From assembly GCA_943846685.1 (NCBI GenBank), contig OX044363.1:662001-726000 (forward strand): a stretch of 64,000 nucleotides of DNA, read 5' to 3'. A program made the translations under genes and the position numbers. This document shows, piece by piece, positions 43,943 to 51,982 of this stretch. The first letter of the stretch is position 1; the number at the start of each line of letters is the position of its first letter. Source of the stretch: an uncultured Pseudomonadales bacterium. GTDB lineage: Bacteria > Pseudomonadota > Gammaproteobacteria > Pseudomonadales > Porticoccaceae. Below the pieces are notes generated by a model. The model saw only the letters and a program-made list of their open reading frames with translations. It was not told where the DNA came from and ran no database searches.

Positions 43943-45385
43943 ATGCAAAGCAACAGTTCTTCTCCCTCAGGTTCCACTGATCATTCAGATAACCCAAAAT
44001 TCGGCATCGGTATTGATTTTGGTACTAGCAACAGTGCGGCGGCGGTTTTTGATGGTGAGCAGGTCTATCTGGTTCAGCTGTCCAAACAAAACTCGATTAT
44101 GCCCTCGGCTAATTATGTTGATAAAGACTATACAACCACTATCGGTCAGAAGGCGATTGATGACTATATCAGTGGTAATCAGGGCCGAAAGGTAGAGCTT
44201 AGCGCCGAACTTTTAGGTGAGGCGCGCACCAGCACCGGCAGCACCAGTGGCCCTGCCAGTGAGTCTGAAACTAGCAAGGTCTTTGGTCAGGCATTCACTG
44301 ATGCTGGCTTGCCCGGGCGCTTATTTCGCGGCACTAAACGTTTACTGGGTAACGCCTCCGGTGGGCGCACGGTAATCTTTAATCGCCCCTTCCGGTTGGT
44401 TGCCTTGGTTACACCTATTTTGGTCGGTATTCGCAAAGCGCTGCAGCGCAATGTGGAAAATACCACTCATGCCTGTATTGGCCACCCGGTTAATTTTGAG
44501 GGGCTAGAGCAGGGCCGCAATAATGTCGCGCTGGAACGGCTCAGTGAATCCTATGGTCATGCCGGCATAACCGAGCAGACATTCTGTCCCGAGCCCACGG
44601 CGGCGGCGATTAGCTACTTACATAATCATCCGGGCAGTCATGATGAATTAATACTGACGGTAGATTTTGGCGGCGGAACATTGGACTTCTGCATACTGCG
44701 TCGTATGGGTTCGTCTTTTAAGGTAGAGGCAACCCACGGTATTGCGCTGGGTGGTGACAAGATCGACCAGACTATTTTCCGCGAATTGATTTTTCCTCTG
44801 CTCGGCAAGGGCGAGCGCTGGAGTCGTGTGCTAGATGGTTCCGAAGTGGATACGCTGTTTCCCTTTGGCGACTTCGAAGATCTTCTGATTAACTGGCCGG
44901 TCAGCTATATGCTCAATCAGAATAAATACACCGCCTCGGTAATGCAGCGGATGGTTGAGGATGATGCGGGGGCGATTAAATTCAAGCGACTCTATGATCT
45001 GATTAAACAGAATTACAGCTATCAGGTTTTTGAAGCGATCAAGGTCTTTAAGGCTGAGTTGTCAGTGCATGATTCTGCAGTATTGGATATTCCTGAAATT
45101 GATATTGAAGTAACCCTGGAGCGCTGGGAGTTCGAGTTGATGATTTCCGATCTGCTCTTCGAGCTCGAGCAGGCGATTACCCTGATACTCAACAACGCCA
45201 ACATCAGAGCCTCGGATATAGATCTGGTCCTGCGCACCGGAGGTTCTTCATTAATACCTGCAGTAAAGGATATCTTAGATAATCAATTTTCTGGAAAAGT
45301 CGTTGAGCACGATCCTTTTACCAGTGTCGCCGCTGGTCTGGCGATTGCCGATTACTATGGTTATGGTGATCAACCCTCTCTATAG
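43943..45385 (+). CDS. yegD: Hsp70-family protein (YegD-like)
   Basis: The product has 480 residues. It has the Hsp70/actin ATPase signatures GIGIDFGTSNSAAAVF (about residues 15-30), ILTVDFGGGTLDFCIL and LVLRTGGSSLIPAV, but no canonical C-terminal substrate-binding domain, as in YegD. A Ser/Thr/Gly-rich insertion (ARTSTGSTSGPASESETS) lies at about 94-111. It probably acts as a DnaK-like ATPase with an unknown client. The symbol follows E. coli similarity. Confidence 0.85.
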   Translation: MQSNSSSPSGSTDHSDNPKFGIGIDFGTSNSAAAVFDGEQVYLVQLSKQNSIMPSANYVDKDYTTTIGQKAIDDYISGNQGRKVELSAELLGEARTSTGSTSGPASESETSKVFGQAFTDAGLPGRLFRGTKRLLGNASGGRTVIFNRPFRLVALVTPILVGIRKALQRNVENTTHACIGHPVNFEGLEQGRNNVALERLSESYGHAGITEQTFCPEPTAAAISYLHNHPGSHDELILTVDFGGGTLDFCILRRMGSSFKVEATHGIALGGDKIDQTIFRELIFPLLGKGERWSRVLDGSEVDTLFPFGDFEDLLINWPVSYMLNQNKYTASVMQRMVEDDAGAIKFKRLYDLIKQNYSYQVFEAIKVFKAELSVHDSAVLDIPEIDIEVTLERWEFELMISDLLFELEQAITLILNNANIRASDIDLVLRTGGSSLIPAVKDILDNQFSGKVVEHDPFTSVAAGLAIADYYGYGDQPSL

Positions 45386-45445
45386 ATTTATTACCGCAAG
45401 GCTCTGATTTTCTCGATTGTCTTATATCTCGGTCTTTGTCAAGAT

Positions 45446-45466
45446 ACTTGCACAGAACAAGCAAGT
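45446..45466. promoter_or_regulatory. Candidate TetR-type operator upstream of icmF
   Basis: Perfect 6-base inverted arms ACTTGC (45446-45451) and GCAAGT (45461-45466) are 9 bases apart. The site overlaps a possible -35 TTGCAC (45448-45453), with TAAGCT at 45471-45476 as a weak -10. A TetR gene follows icmF, so this is a plausible operator; binding is not shown. Confidence 0.35.
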
Positions 45467-45497
45467 TGGCTAAGCTAGAACTCAATGGAATGAAATC

Positions 45498-45545
45498 TGC
45501 CCAATACTAGCTCGCACTCATCAAAGTGCTGAACAGTATTGGGCA
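45498..45545 (+). promoter_or_regulatory. 48-nt hairpin just before the icmF ribosome-binding site
   Basis: The arms tgcccaatact (45498-45508) and agtattgggca (45535-45545) are perfectly complementary over 11 bases. Inside them gcact (45514-45518) and agtgc (45525-45529) form a second stem with a 6-base loop, leaving a symmetrical 5x5 internal loop. It ends six bases before the ggag sequence that serves the icmF ATG at 45561. No T run follows, so it is not a standard terminator. Confidence 0.7.
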
Positions 45546-45560
45546 TTCAATGGAGTCGAT

Positions 45561-48500
45561 ATGAGCACATCAGCCACTAAAACTGGTCACCCAGTTTCAA
45601 CACCAGTTAAAACACCTGCCAGCAAGCAGAGCAATTCTTCCGCCGCTAATTATCAGCAAAAACCCGCTATTCCCCTTAGGTTTGTCACCGCCGCGAGTCT
45701 ATTTGATGGCCATGATGCGGCGATCAATATTATGCGGCGGATACTTCAGGGTGCCGGCGTTGAGGTTATTCATCTGGCCCATAATCGCTCGGTGGCAGAG
45801 GTGGTTGAAACCGCCTTGCAGGAAGATGCTCAGGGTATCGCCATCAGTTCCTATCAGGGCGGCCATGTGGAGTACTTTAAATATGCCGTAGACCTGCTTA
45901 AAGAGGCTGGTGCTGAACATATTCGACTGTTTGGCGGCGGCGGTGGGGTGATAGTTCCGGCTGAAATTAAGGAACTTGAAGCCTATGGTGTAGAGCGAAT
46001 TTACTCCCCCTACGACGGTCAGGATATGGGTCTGGCCGGCATGATCGACGATATGATCAAGCGCTGTTCAATGGGAAATTATCAGGATATTACTGTTGAC
46101 TCCAAGCAGTTGAGCGATGCTGATAACCGCCCTAATTTATCCCGTTTAATAACCGCTATTGAGCGTGGTGAGCTCTCGGAAGAGCAACAAAAATCACTTC
46201 GTGAACAGGCACAGTTTTTAAGCAAGTCAGTACCGGTACTGGGGATTACCGGAACCGGCGGTGCCGGAAAGTCATCACTGACCGATGAATTGATCCGCCG
46301 CTTTCGCCAGGATGCCGACGATCAGTTAAAAATCGCGGTTTTAGCCATTGATCCCACCCGCCGAAAAACCGGTGGCGCACTGTTGGGTGACCGTATCCGA
46401 ATGAATGCGATCTATCACCCCAATATCTTTATGCGCTCAATCGGAACTCGCGGTGCCAGTGGCGAGGTGCCGGAGTCACTGACCGATATTATCAGTGCAC
46501 TGCGGCTCGGTGGTTTTGATCTGGTAGTGGTTGAAACCCCGGGCATAGGTCAGGGTGATGCCGGCATTGTGCCCTATGTGGATATTCCAATTTATGTGAT
46601 GACACCGGAGTTTGGTGCTCAGAGTCAGTTGGAAAAAATCGATATGCTCGACTACGCCGAGCTGGCAATTATTAATAAGTTTGATCGCAAGGGTAGTGAT
46701 GACGCTTACCGTGATGTATGCAAACAGATTCAGCGCAACCGCGAAGCCTTTGATCAACTGCCAGAGCAGATGCCGGTATTTGGCACCATTGCCTCGCGCT
46801 TTAATGATGATGGGGTGACGGCGGCTTATCAGAAGCTGGTGAAATTGTTGCAAGCCCGCGGCCTGCGCAATTTCGAGCAGCATCTGGCTGTTGTCGACTG
46901 TAAGACACCTTCAGAAAAAACCGTGGTGGTGCCGGCAGATCGCCAGCGCTATCTGGCTGAGATTGCCGCCGCTGTTCGCAGTTACCACAGGCATGTTGCT
47001 TTGCAGGCCAACTTAGCTCGCGAGCAACAGCAGTTACTTGCGGCAAAGGATATGCTGATTAGTAGCGACAGTATTAAAAATGGCCAGCCAGTCGGTTCGA
47101 CTATTGATCGACTGGCCGCTGAGCGTCTGCAGGCAATGGATGGGCGCGCAAGCCAGCTGTTGGAGGGCTGGCCGGATCAGGTAAAAGCCTACTCTGGGGA
47201 TCAGAAGGTCGACAGCCTAAGCAATGGCAAACAGATCACCACACAATTAAATACTCTGTCACTATCCGGCAATAAGATTCCGCGAGTTTCACTGCCGCGC
47301 TATAAGGATCACGGTGAACTGCTTAAATGGTTGATGTTGGAAAATCTCCCCGGTGAATTTCCCTATACCGCAGGGGTATTTCCATTTAAGCGCGAAGGCG
47401 AAGATCCGGCGCGGATGTTTGCCGGTGAAGGGGATGCGTTTAGAACCAATCAGCGATTTAAAGTCCTCTCTGAGCACGCCGATGCCAAGCGACTGTCTAC
47501 AGCCTTTGATTCGGTCACACTGTATGGTTGGGACCCCGATGAACGGCCGGATATTTACGGCAAGGTTGGCAATGCAGGTGTTTCGATCTGTACCCTCGAC
47601 GATATGAAAGCGCTCTATGATGGGTTTGATCTGTGCAATCCCACTACCTCGGTCTCTATGACCATCAATGGTCCGGCTCCGACTATTTTGGCCATGTTCC
47701 TAAATACCGCCATCGACCAGCAGGTCGATCAATTTGTCGCCGAGCATAAGCGCCAGCCTGAAGATAGCGAATACCAGAGTTTGCGTGCCGAGACCTTAAA
47801 GCGAGTGCGCGGTACAGTGCAGGCAGATATTCTCAAAGAAGATCAGGGTCAAAACACCTGTATTTTCTCCACCGAATTTAGCCTGCGCATGATGGGCGAT
47901 ATGCAGCAGTATTTTATCGATCAGCAGATTCGCAATTTCTATTCCGTCTCTATCTCTGGATACCATATTGCCGAAGCCGGAGCCAACCCGATCTCGCAGC
48001 TGGCCTTTACCCTGTCGAATGGGTTTACCTTTGTCGAAGCCTATCTGGCGCGGGGCATGAAGATCGATGATTTCGCTCCGAATCTGTCATTCTTCTTTTC
48101 CAATGGTATGGACCCGGAGTACACAGTGATGGGTCGAGTGGCGCGACGTATCTGGTCAATATCCATGCGCGACCGCTATGGCGCCAATGCCCGCAGCCAG
48201 AAACTTAAATACCATATTCAAACCTCCGGTCGCTCACTGCACGCTCAGGAAATGAACTTCAATGATATTCGCACTACCCTGCAAGCGTTAATCGCTATCT
48301 ACGATAACTGTAATAGTCTGCATACCAACGCTTATGATGAGGCAATCACCACCCCAACCGAAGAGTCCGTGCGCAGAGCGCTGGCTATTCAGTTAATTAT
48401 TAATCAGGAGTGGGGGCTGGCAAAAAATGAAAACCCCAGTCAGGGTGCCTTTATTATTGATGAGCTAACCGATTTGGTTGAAGAGGCGGTGTTGCAGGAG

Positions 48501-48905
48501 TTTGAAAAAATATCCGACCGCGGTGGCGTGTTGGGAGCCATGGAAACCGGCTATCAGCGTGGTAAGATTCAGGAAGAGTCACTCTACTATGAGCATAAAA
48601 AACACGATGGCTCACTTCCGATTGTGGGGGTGAATACCTTCCTTAATGATTCCGATGAAGAGCCCGTCGAAATTGAACTGGCCCGTTCAACCGATGCAGA
48701 AAAGCACAGTCAGATAGAACGCCTAAAAGATTTTCAGCAATTGAACAGTTCTGAGTCTGCGGCTATGCTGAAGAAGCTGCAGGATGCGGTCAGGCAGGGT
48801 GATAATGGTTTTGAAGTGCTTATGGAAGCAGTGCGCTGCTGTTCACTGGGACAGATCACCAACGCGCTGTTTGATGTGGGCGGTCAGTATCGAAGAAATA
48901 TGTAA
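45561..48905 (+). CDS. icmF: Fused isobutyryl-CoA mutase IcmF
   Basis: The product has 1114 residues. A B12-binding domain (about 38-175, with Asp49-Gly-His51 of the cobalt-ligand motif) is fused to a MeaB-like G-protein chaperone (P-loop GTGGAGKS at 231-238) and a mutase barrel (about 560-1114, [31 protein letters not shown]). At the positions that set substrate in IcmF, Phe607 and Gln764 are seen, as in isobutyryl-CoA mutases; methylmalonyl-CoA mutase has Tyr/Arg and pivalyl-CoA mutase Leu/Ala. It interconverts isobutyryl- and n-butyryl-CoA with adenosylcobalamin, in branched-chain acyl metabolism. A tetR gene follows 34 bases later. Confidence 0.94.
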   Translation: MSTSATKTGHPVSTPVKTPASKQSNSSAANYQQKPAIPLRFVTAASLFDGHDAAINIMRRILQGAGVEVIHLAHNRSVAEVVETALQEDAQGIAISSYQGGHVEYFKYAVDLLKEAGAEHIRLFGGGGGVIVPAEIKELEAYGVERIYSPYDGQDMGLAGMIDDMIKRCSMGNYQDITVDSKQLSDADNRPNLSRLITAIERGELSEEQQKSLREQAQFLSKSVPVLGITGTGGAGKSSLTDELIRRFRQDADDQLKIAVLAIDPTRRKTGGALLGDRIRMNAIYHPNIFMRSIGTRGASGEVPESLTDIISALRLGGFDLVVVETPGIGQGDAGIVPYVDIPIYVMTPEFGAQSQLEKIDMLDYAELAIINKFDRKGSDDAYRDVCKQIQRNREAFDQLPEQMPVFGTIASRFNDDGVTAAYQKLVKLLQARGLRNFEQHLAVVDCKTPSEKTVVVPADRQRYLAEIAAAVRSYHRHVALQANLAREQQQLLAAKDMLISSDSIKNGQPVGSTIDRLAAERLQAMDGRASQLLEGWPDQVKAYSGDQKVDSLSNGKQITTQLNTLSLSGNKIPRVSLPRYKDHGELLKWLMLENLPGEFPYTAGVFPFKREGEDPARMFAGEGDAFRTNQRFKVLSEHADAKRLSTAFDSVTLYGWDPDERPDIYGKVGNAGVSICTLDDMKALYDGFDLCNPTTSVSMTINGPAPTILAMFLNTAIDQQVDQFVAEHKRQPEDSEYQSLRAETLKRVRGTVQADILKEDQGQNTCIFSTEFSLRMMGDMQQYFIDQQIRNFYSVSISGYHIAEAGANPISQLAFTLSNGFTFVEAYLARGMKIDDFAPNLSFFFSNGMDPEYTVMGRVARRIWSISMRDRYGANARSQKLKYHIQTSGRSLHAQEMNFNDIRTTLQALIAIYDNCNSLHTNAYDEAITTPTEESVRRALAIQLIINQEWGLAKNENPSQGAFIIDELTDLVEEAVLQEFEKISDRGGVLGAMETGYQRGKIQEESLYYEHKKHDGSLPIVGVNTFLNDSDEEPVEIELARSTDAEKHSQIERLKDFQQLNSSESAAMLKKLQDAVRQGDNGFEVLMEAVRCCSLGQITNALFDVGGQYRRNM

Positions 48906-48939
48906 TTAGAATTTAAAAATCAGTATTAAAGAGTTAAAA

Positions 48940-49557
48940 ATGCCCAAAGCCCTACGTCTAACGCAGATTGAACGCAAAGAAATCTCCGATGCAAAAATGC
49001 TCGAAGCGGCGGTGGATTTAATTGTCGAGCGCGGTGCCGGGCAGGCAACCCTAAAAGATGTCGGCGAACGAGCTGGGTACTCAAGAGGGCTTGCCGGCTA
49101 TCGATTTGGAAACAAAGCCGGCCTGTTTGATTTTGTGCTCAGATCTGTAGGGGATGAATGGCTGGCCGAACTGACTAATGTCACCGCGGGCAAGTGCGGT
49201 TATCAGGCAATCGCCGCTGCACTGGATGCCCATATTCAGTTTTGCGAAGATGCCCCCAGACACGTAGAAGCCTTTTACCGGCTCTGGTTTGAATCACCAG
49301 CGCCTGAATCACAGCTTAAAACGGTTATTTTGGGCATTCACAAACGCCGCCGTGCCGATGTGATTGGCTGGATAGAGCAGGGTATTAAAGAAGGATCGGT
49401 AGCGCCCACTATTAATGTCGAACTGATTGCCGATCACTTTACCGCTTCAGTCAGCGGAATTGTCTACCATTGGATGAGTGATCCCGATAATCTCGATGAG
49501 ATGCGTTCGCTGCACAATGGCCTTAAGCAGGTGATGGCTGCCATGCTGGCTGTTTAG
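48940..49557 (+). CDS. TetR-family transcriptional regulator
   Basis: The product has 205 residues. The N-terminal helix-turn-helix (about 12-60; LIVERGAGQATLKDVGERAGYSRGLAGYRFGNKAGLFDFV) is a clear TetR domain, with a variable ligand-binding C-terminal part. It lies 34 bases after icmF on the same strand, so it probably controls icmF and responds to an acyl-CoA or similar ligand. Target and ligand are inferred. Confidence 0.9.
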   Translation: MPKALRLTQIERKEISDAKMLEAAVDLIVERGAGQATLKDVGERAGYSRGLAGYRFGNKAGLFDFVLRSVGDEWLAELTNVTAGKCGYQAIAAALDAHIQFCEDAPRHVEAFYRLWFESPAPESQLKTVILGIHKRRRADVIGWIEQGIKEGSVAPTINVELIADHFTASVSGIVYHWMSDPDNLDEMRSLHNGLKQVMAAMLAV

Positions 49558-49731
49558 GCTTCATAAGATACTCTGAAATCCCCCCAAATCCCCCAAAGTC
49601 GATAAAGTACCCCTATCTTGCGACAAAATAGCCTGCCTATAGCAAACACCGCTTGCATGGCCAGCACAGCCCAACTAATCTTGGTGGCTACTAAAACAAT
49701 TATAAATTAATACTAATTTTTGGGGGCAAGC

Positions 49732-50955
49732 ATGGCAGGTTCAACTGCAGGAACTTCAACAGCAACAGCGGCCGATGGTCAGGAACAGGGCACACAGACA
49801 TTTGCGTTTATCGCAATGACCTGTCTGTTTTTCTTCTGGGGCTTTATTACTGTTCTAAATGATATTTTAATCCCGTTTTTAAGAGAGTCTTTTGATCTTA
49901 ACTACACCCAGGCGATGCTGGTGCAGTTCTGTTTCTTTGGCGCCTACTTTATTGTCTCGCCTTTTGCCGGCAAGTTAATTGATAAGGTTGGCTATCAGCA
50001 GGGTATTGTTCTCGGACTCTTAACCACAGCGGCGGGTTGCTTGTTGTTTTACCCCTCTGCGGAAGTTCATATCTATGGACTGTTCCTGTTTTCTTTCTTT
50101 GTACTGGCCAGCGGTATCACTATTTTACAGGTTGCGGCTAATCCCTATGTAGCAGCACTTGGGCCTGAAAAGACTGCAGCCAGCCGCCTAAATCTGGCGC
50201 AGGCAGCCAACTCTCTGGGTACCACCGTAGGTCCTATTGTCGGCGCGGCACTGATCTTTGGTGCAGTAGCTGCTGATGCCTCTGCCGTGCAGATGCCCTA
50301 TGTGCTGCTAGGTGCTCTTTTGGTGACCGCTGCACTGGTATTTAGAAATATTAAATTACCGGTACTGGCGCATGTTGAAGCCGCTGAAGATACCGGCGAA
50401 AGTGTCTGGGGTCGCCGCTCATTAGTATTGGGCGCTCTGGCAATTTTCCTCTATGTAGGCGGTGAAGTGGCTATTGGTAGCTTCCTGGTTGATTACTTTA
50501 AGGAAGAGTCTATTGCCGGAATGAGTTCAGCAGAAGCTGGCAAGATGGTTGCCTATTACTGGGGCGCGGCGATGATTGGCCGTTTGGTTGGTGCTGCTTT
50601 AATGAACTACATTGCAGCGACTAAGTATCTTGCTGTAAATGCTCTAATCGCTATCGCTATGATCGTTGTCAGCATGAACACCACAGGCGATGTTGCTATG
50701 TGGTCGATTCTGGCGGTTGGCTTCTTTAACTCAATTATGTTCCCAACTATCTTTACGCTGGCTGTTAAAGGTCTGGGTTCAATGACCAGTAAAGGTTCGG
50801 GTCTGGTCTGTCAGGCGATTGTTGGTGGCGCATTAATACCGCTGGTTCAGGGTGTGGCTGCAGATATGATCGGTATTCAGATGAGCTTTATTGTGCCAAT
50901 GCTTTGCTATATCTATATCGGTTGGTATGCACTAAACGGTTCTAGCGAAAAGTAA
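49732..50955 (+). CDS. Sugar MFS transporter (FucP/GGP type)
   Basis: The product has 407 residues from the ATG at 49732; an in-frame TTG at 49720 overlaps the likely ribosome-binding site ttgggggc. It has about twelve membrane helices and the family pattern FFFWGFITVLNDILIPFLR...DLNYTQAMLVQFCFFGAYF and QVAANPYVAALGPEKTAASRLNLAQAANSLGTTVGP, typical of fucose/glucose/galactose:H+ symporters. No sugar catabolic genes are adjacent, so the substrate is open. A strong terminator follows. Confidence 0.92.
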   Translation: MAGSTAGTSTATAADGQEQGTQTFAFIAMTCLFFFWGFITVLNDILIPFLRESFDLNYTQAMLVQFCFFGAYFIVSPFAGKLIDKVGYQQGIVLGLLTTAAGCLLFYPSAEVHIYGLFLFSFFVLASGITILQVAANPYVAALGPEKTAASRLNLAQAANSLGTTVGPIVGAALIFGAVAADASAVQMPYVLLGALLVTAALVFRNIKLPVLAHVEAAEDTGESVWGRRSLVLGALAIFLYVGGEVAIGSFLVDYFKEESIAGMSSAEAGKMVAYYWGAAMIGRLVGAALMNYIAATKYLAVNALIAIAMIVVSMNTTGDVAMWSILAVGFFNSIMFPTIFTLAVKGLGSMTSKGSGLVCQAIVGGALIPLVQGVAADMIGIQMSFIVPMLCYIYIGWYALNGSSEK

Positions 50956-50997
50956 CTGGTAATTAAACGCTGCCAGTTAAGCAGCCGTTAATTCAAA

Positions 50998-51031
50998 AGC
51001 CCGCCATGGTTGTCCATGGCGGGCTTTTTTT
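50998..51031 (+). terminator. Rho-independent terminator after the sugar transporter
   Basis: gcccgccatgg (50999-51009) and ccatggcgggc (51014-51024) make a perfect 11-bp stem with a ttgt loop, followed by seven T (51025-51031). It ends the transporter transcript and, being preceded by a short A run, may work weakly in the other direction. Confidence 0.95.
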
Positions 51032-51203
51032 GCCCCTGATATTGGCTGTAGCCTTCTTATCTGTCAGTAGATAGTTAATGTTTTTTCTCTAGTTCAAGAG
51101 AGCCCGGGGTTATGGTCTGTTGATCCAAACAAAATAATCGTTCGTAGAAAACTATGTAGTGAAATAAAAATACACAATAAATAAGTACTACAGGGGTAAT
51201 AAG

Positions 51204-51512
51204 ATGAAAACTAAACTCGCATTCCTTTGGTTCTACGACGCTTACAATGCTGTTATGAACCACAATAAAAATCCGTTAAGACATATACCAGACCCACTCT
51301 CAAGAATGTGGATAATGACCGTTTTGGCTTGGATGTGGTCGATTGTGTTTGGACTCTATGTCGGCAGTGTTATCTATATGGGCATCAGTCTGGCAGCGCA
51401 TTTCCTTCTTCTGTTTATGCTGACTTTTACGGCGGCAGTTTTCTACGATGCAGAGCGTCGTCAGGATAGCTGGCTGTTAAATCTCAGATTAGCTCAACAG
51501 GCTAGACACTAA
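51204..51512 (+). CDS. Small membrane protein, unknown function
   Basis: The product has 102 residues. A hydrophilic N-terminus (MKTKLAFLWFYDAYNAVMNHNKNPLRHIPDP) is followed by two hydrophobic helices at about 36-58 and 61-80, then a basic tail (AERRQDSWLLNLRLAQQARH). The start at 51204 has a good ribosome-binding site (aggggtaataag). I do not recognise a family. It is the first gene after a terminator and upstream of the TonB receptor locus, but a 136-base gap separates it from the next gene. Confidence 0.6.
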   Translation: MKTKLAFLWFYDAYNAVMNHNKNPLRHIPDPLSRMWIMTVLAWMWSIVFGLYVGSVIYMGISLAAHFLLLFMLTFTAAVFYDAERRQDSWLLNLRLAQQARH

Positions 51513-51648
51513 TACAGCATTCGTTTGAATCGACCCTGAGCTGAGGGGCTTTGGGTCGATTATCGTTCTGTGGTCCTTTGATATTTTTAAAAAATGTCTT
51601 ATAGTCGCCAACCTAAAAACTATTAAAGTATTTGCAAGGGCTGTTTTT

Positions 51649-51933
51649 TTGTCACTAGCTAGGTTGGAAAGATGTTCTGCGCTCCTACTTCTTGTGAGCG
51701 TGCTTTTCGTAGGCAATAATATTGCTCACGATTTTGACCATATCCTACCCAACCCAACTTCTGTTCAGGTCGAGTGTGACAGCTGTCATATTTCCAAGGG
51801 AACCCTACTTTCTCAATCCAGCCTATTGCCGACTGCGTTCTATACCGCAGACCAATCATCTCTAAAGCCTGTTTCTGCAGGTTTAAGATCAAGATTCTCT
51901 TCCTATATTTCCAGAGCTCCGCCTCGGACTTAA
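51649..51933 (+). CDS. Small exported His/Cys protein upstream of a TonB receptor
   Basis: The product has 94 residues from the TTG at 51649, with aaggg eight bases upstream. A hydrophobic signal-like segment (about 9-22, CSALLLLVSVLFVGNN) is followed by a metal-binding-like region with HDFDH and CDSCH, then a Ser/Arg-rich tail ending SRAPPRT. The layout resembles small DUF2946-like proteins, which have His/Cys motifs and an R-A-P-P end and often precede TonB-dependent receptors. The family is not certain. It lies 49 bases before the receptor gene. Confidence 0.6.
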   Translation: MSLARLERCSALLLLVSVLFVGNNIAHDFDHILPNPTSVQVECDSCHISKGTLLSQSSLLPTAFYTADQSSLKPVSAGLRSRFSSYISRAPPRT

Positions 51934-51982
51934 ATTTAATTCGATCTTTAAACAGTTAAATTTATTTTTTGCAGGAGGTTCT

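Noticed and set aside
51513..51982. Fur box before the TonB receptor
   Set aside because: Only AT-rich sequence was found; nothing matches the Fur or Zur consensus convincingly.
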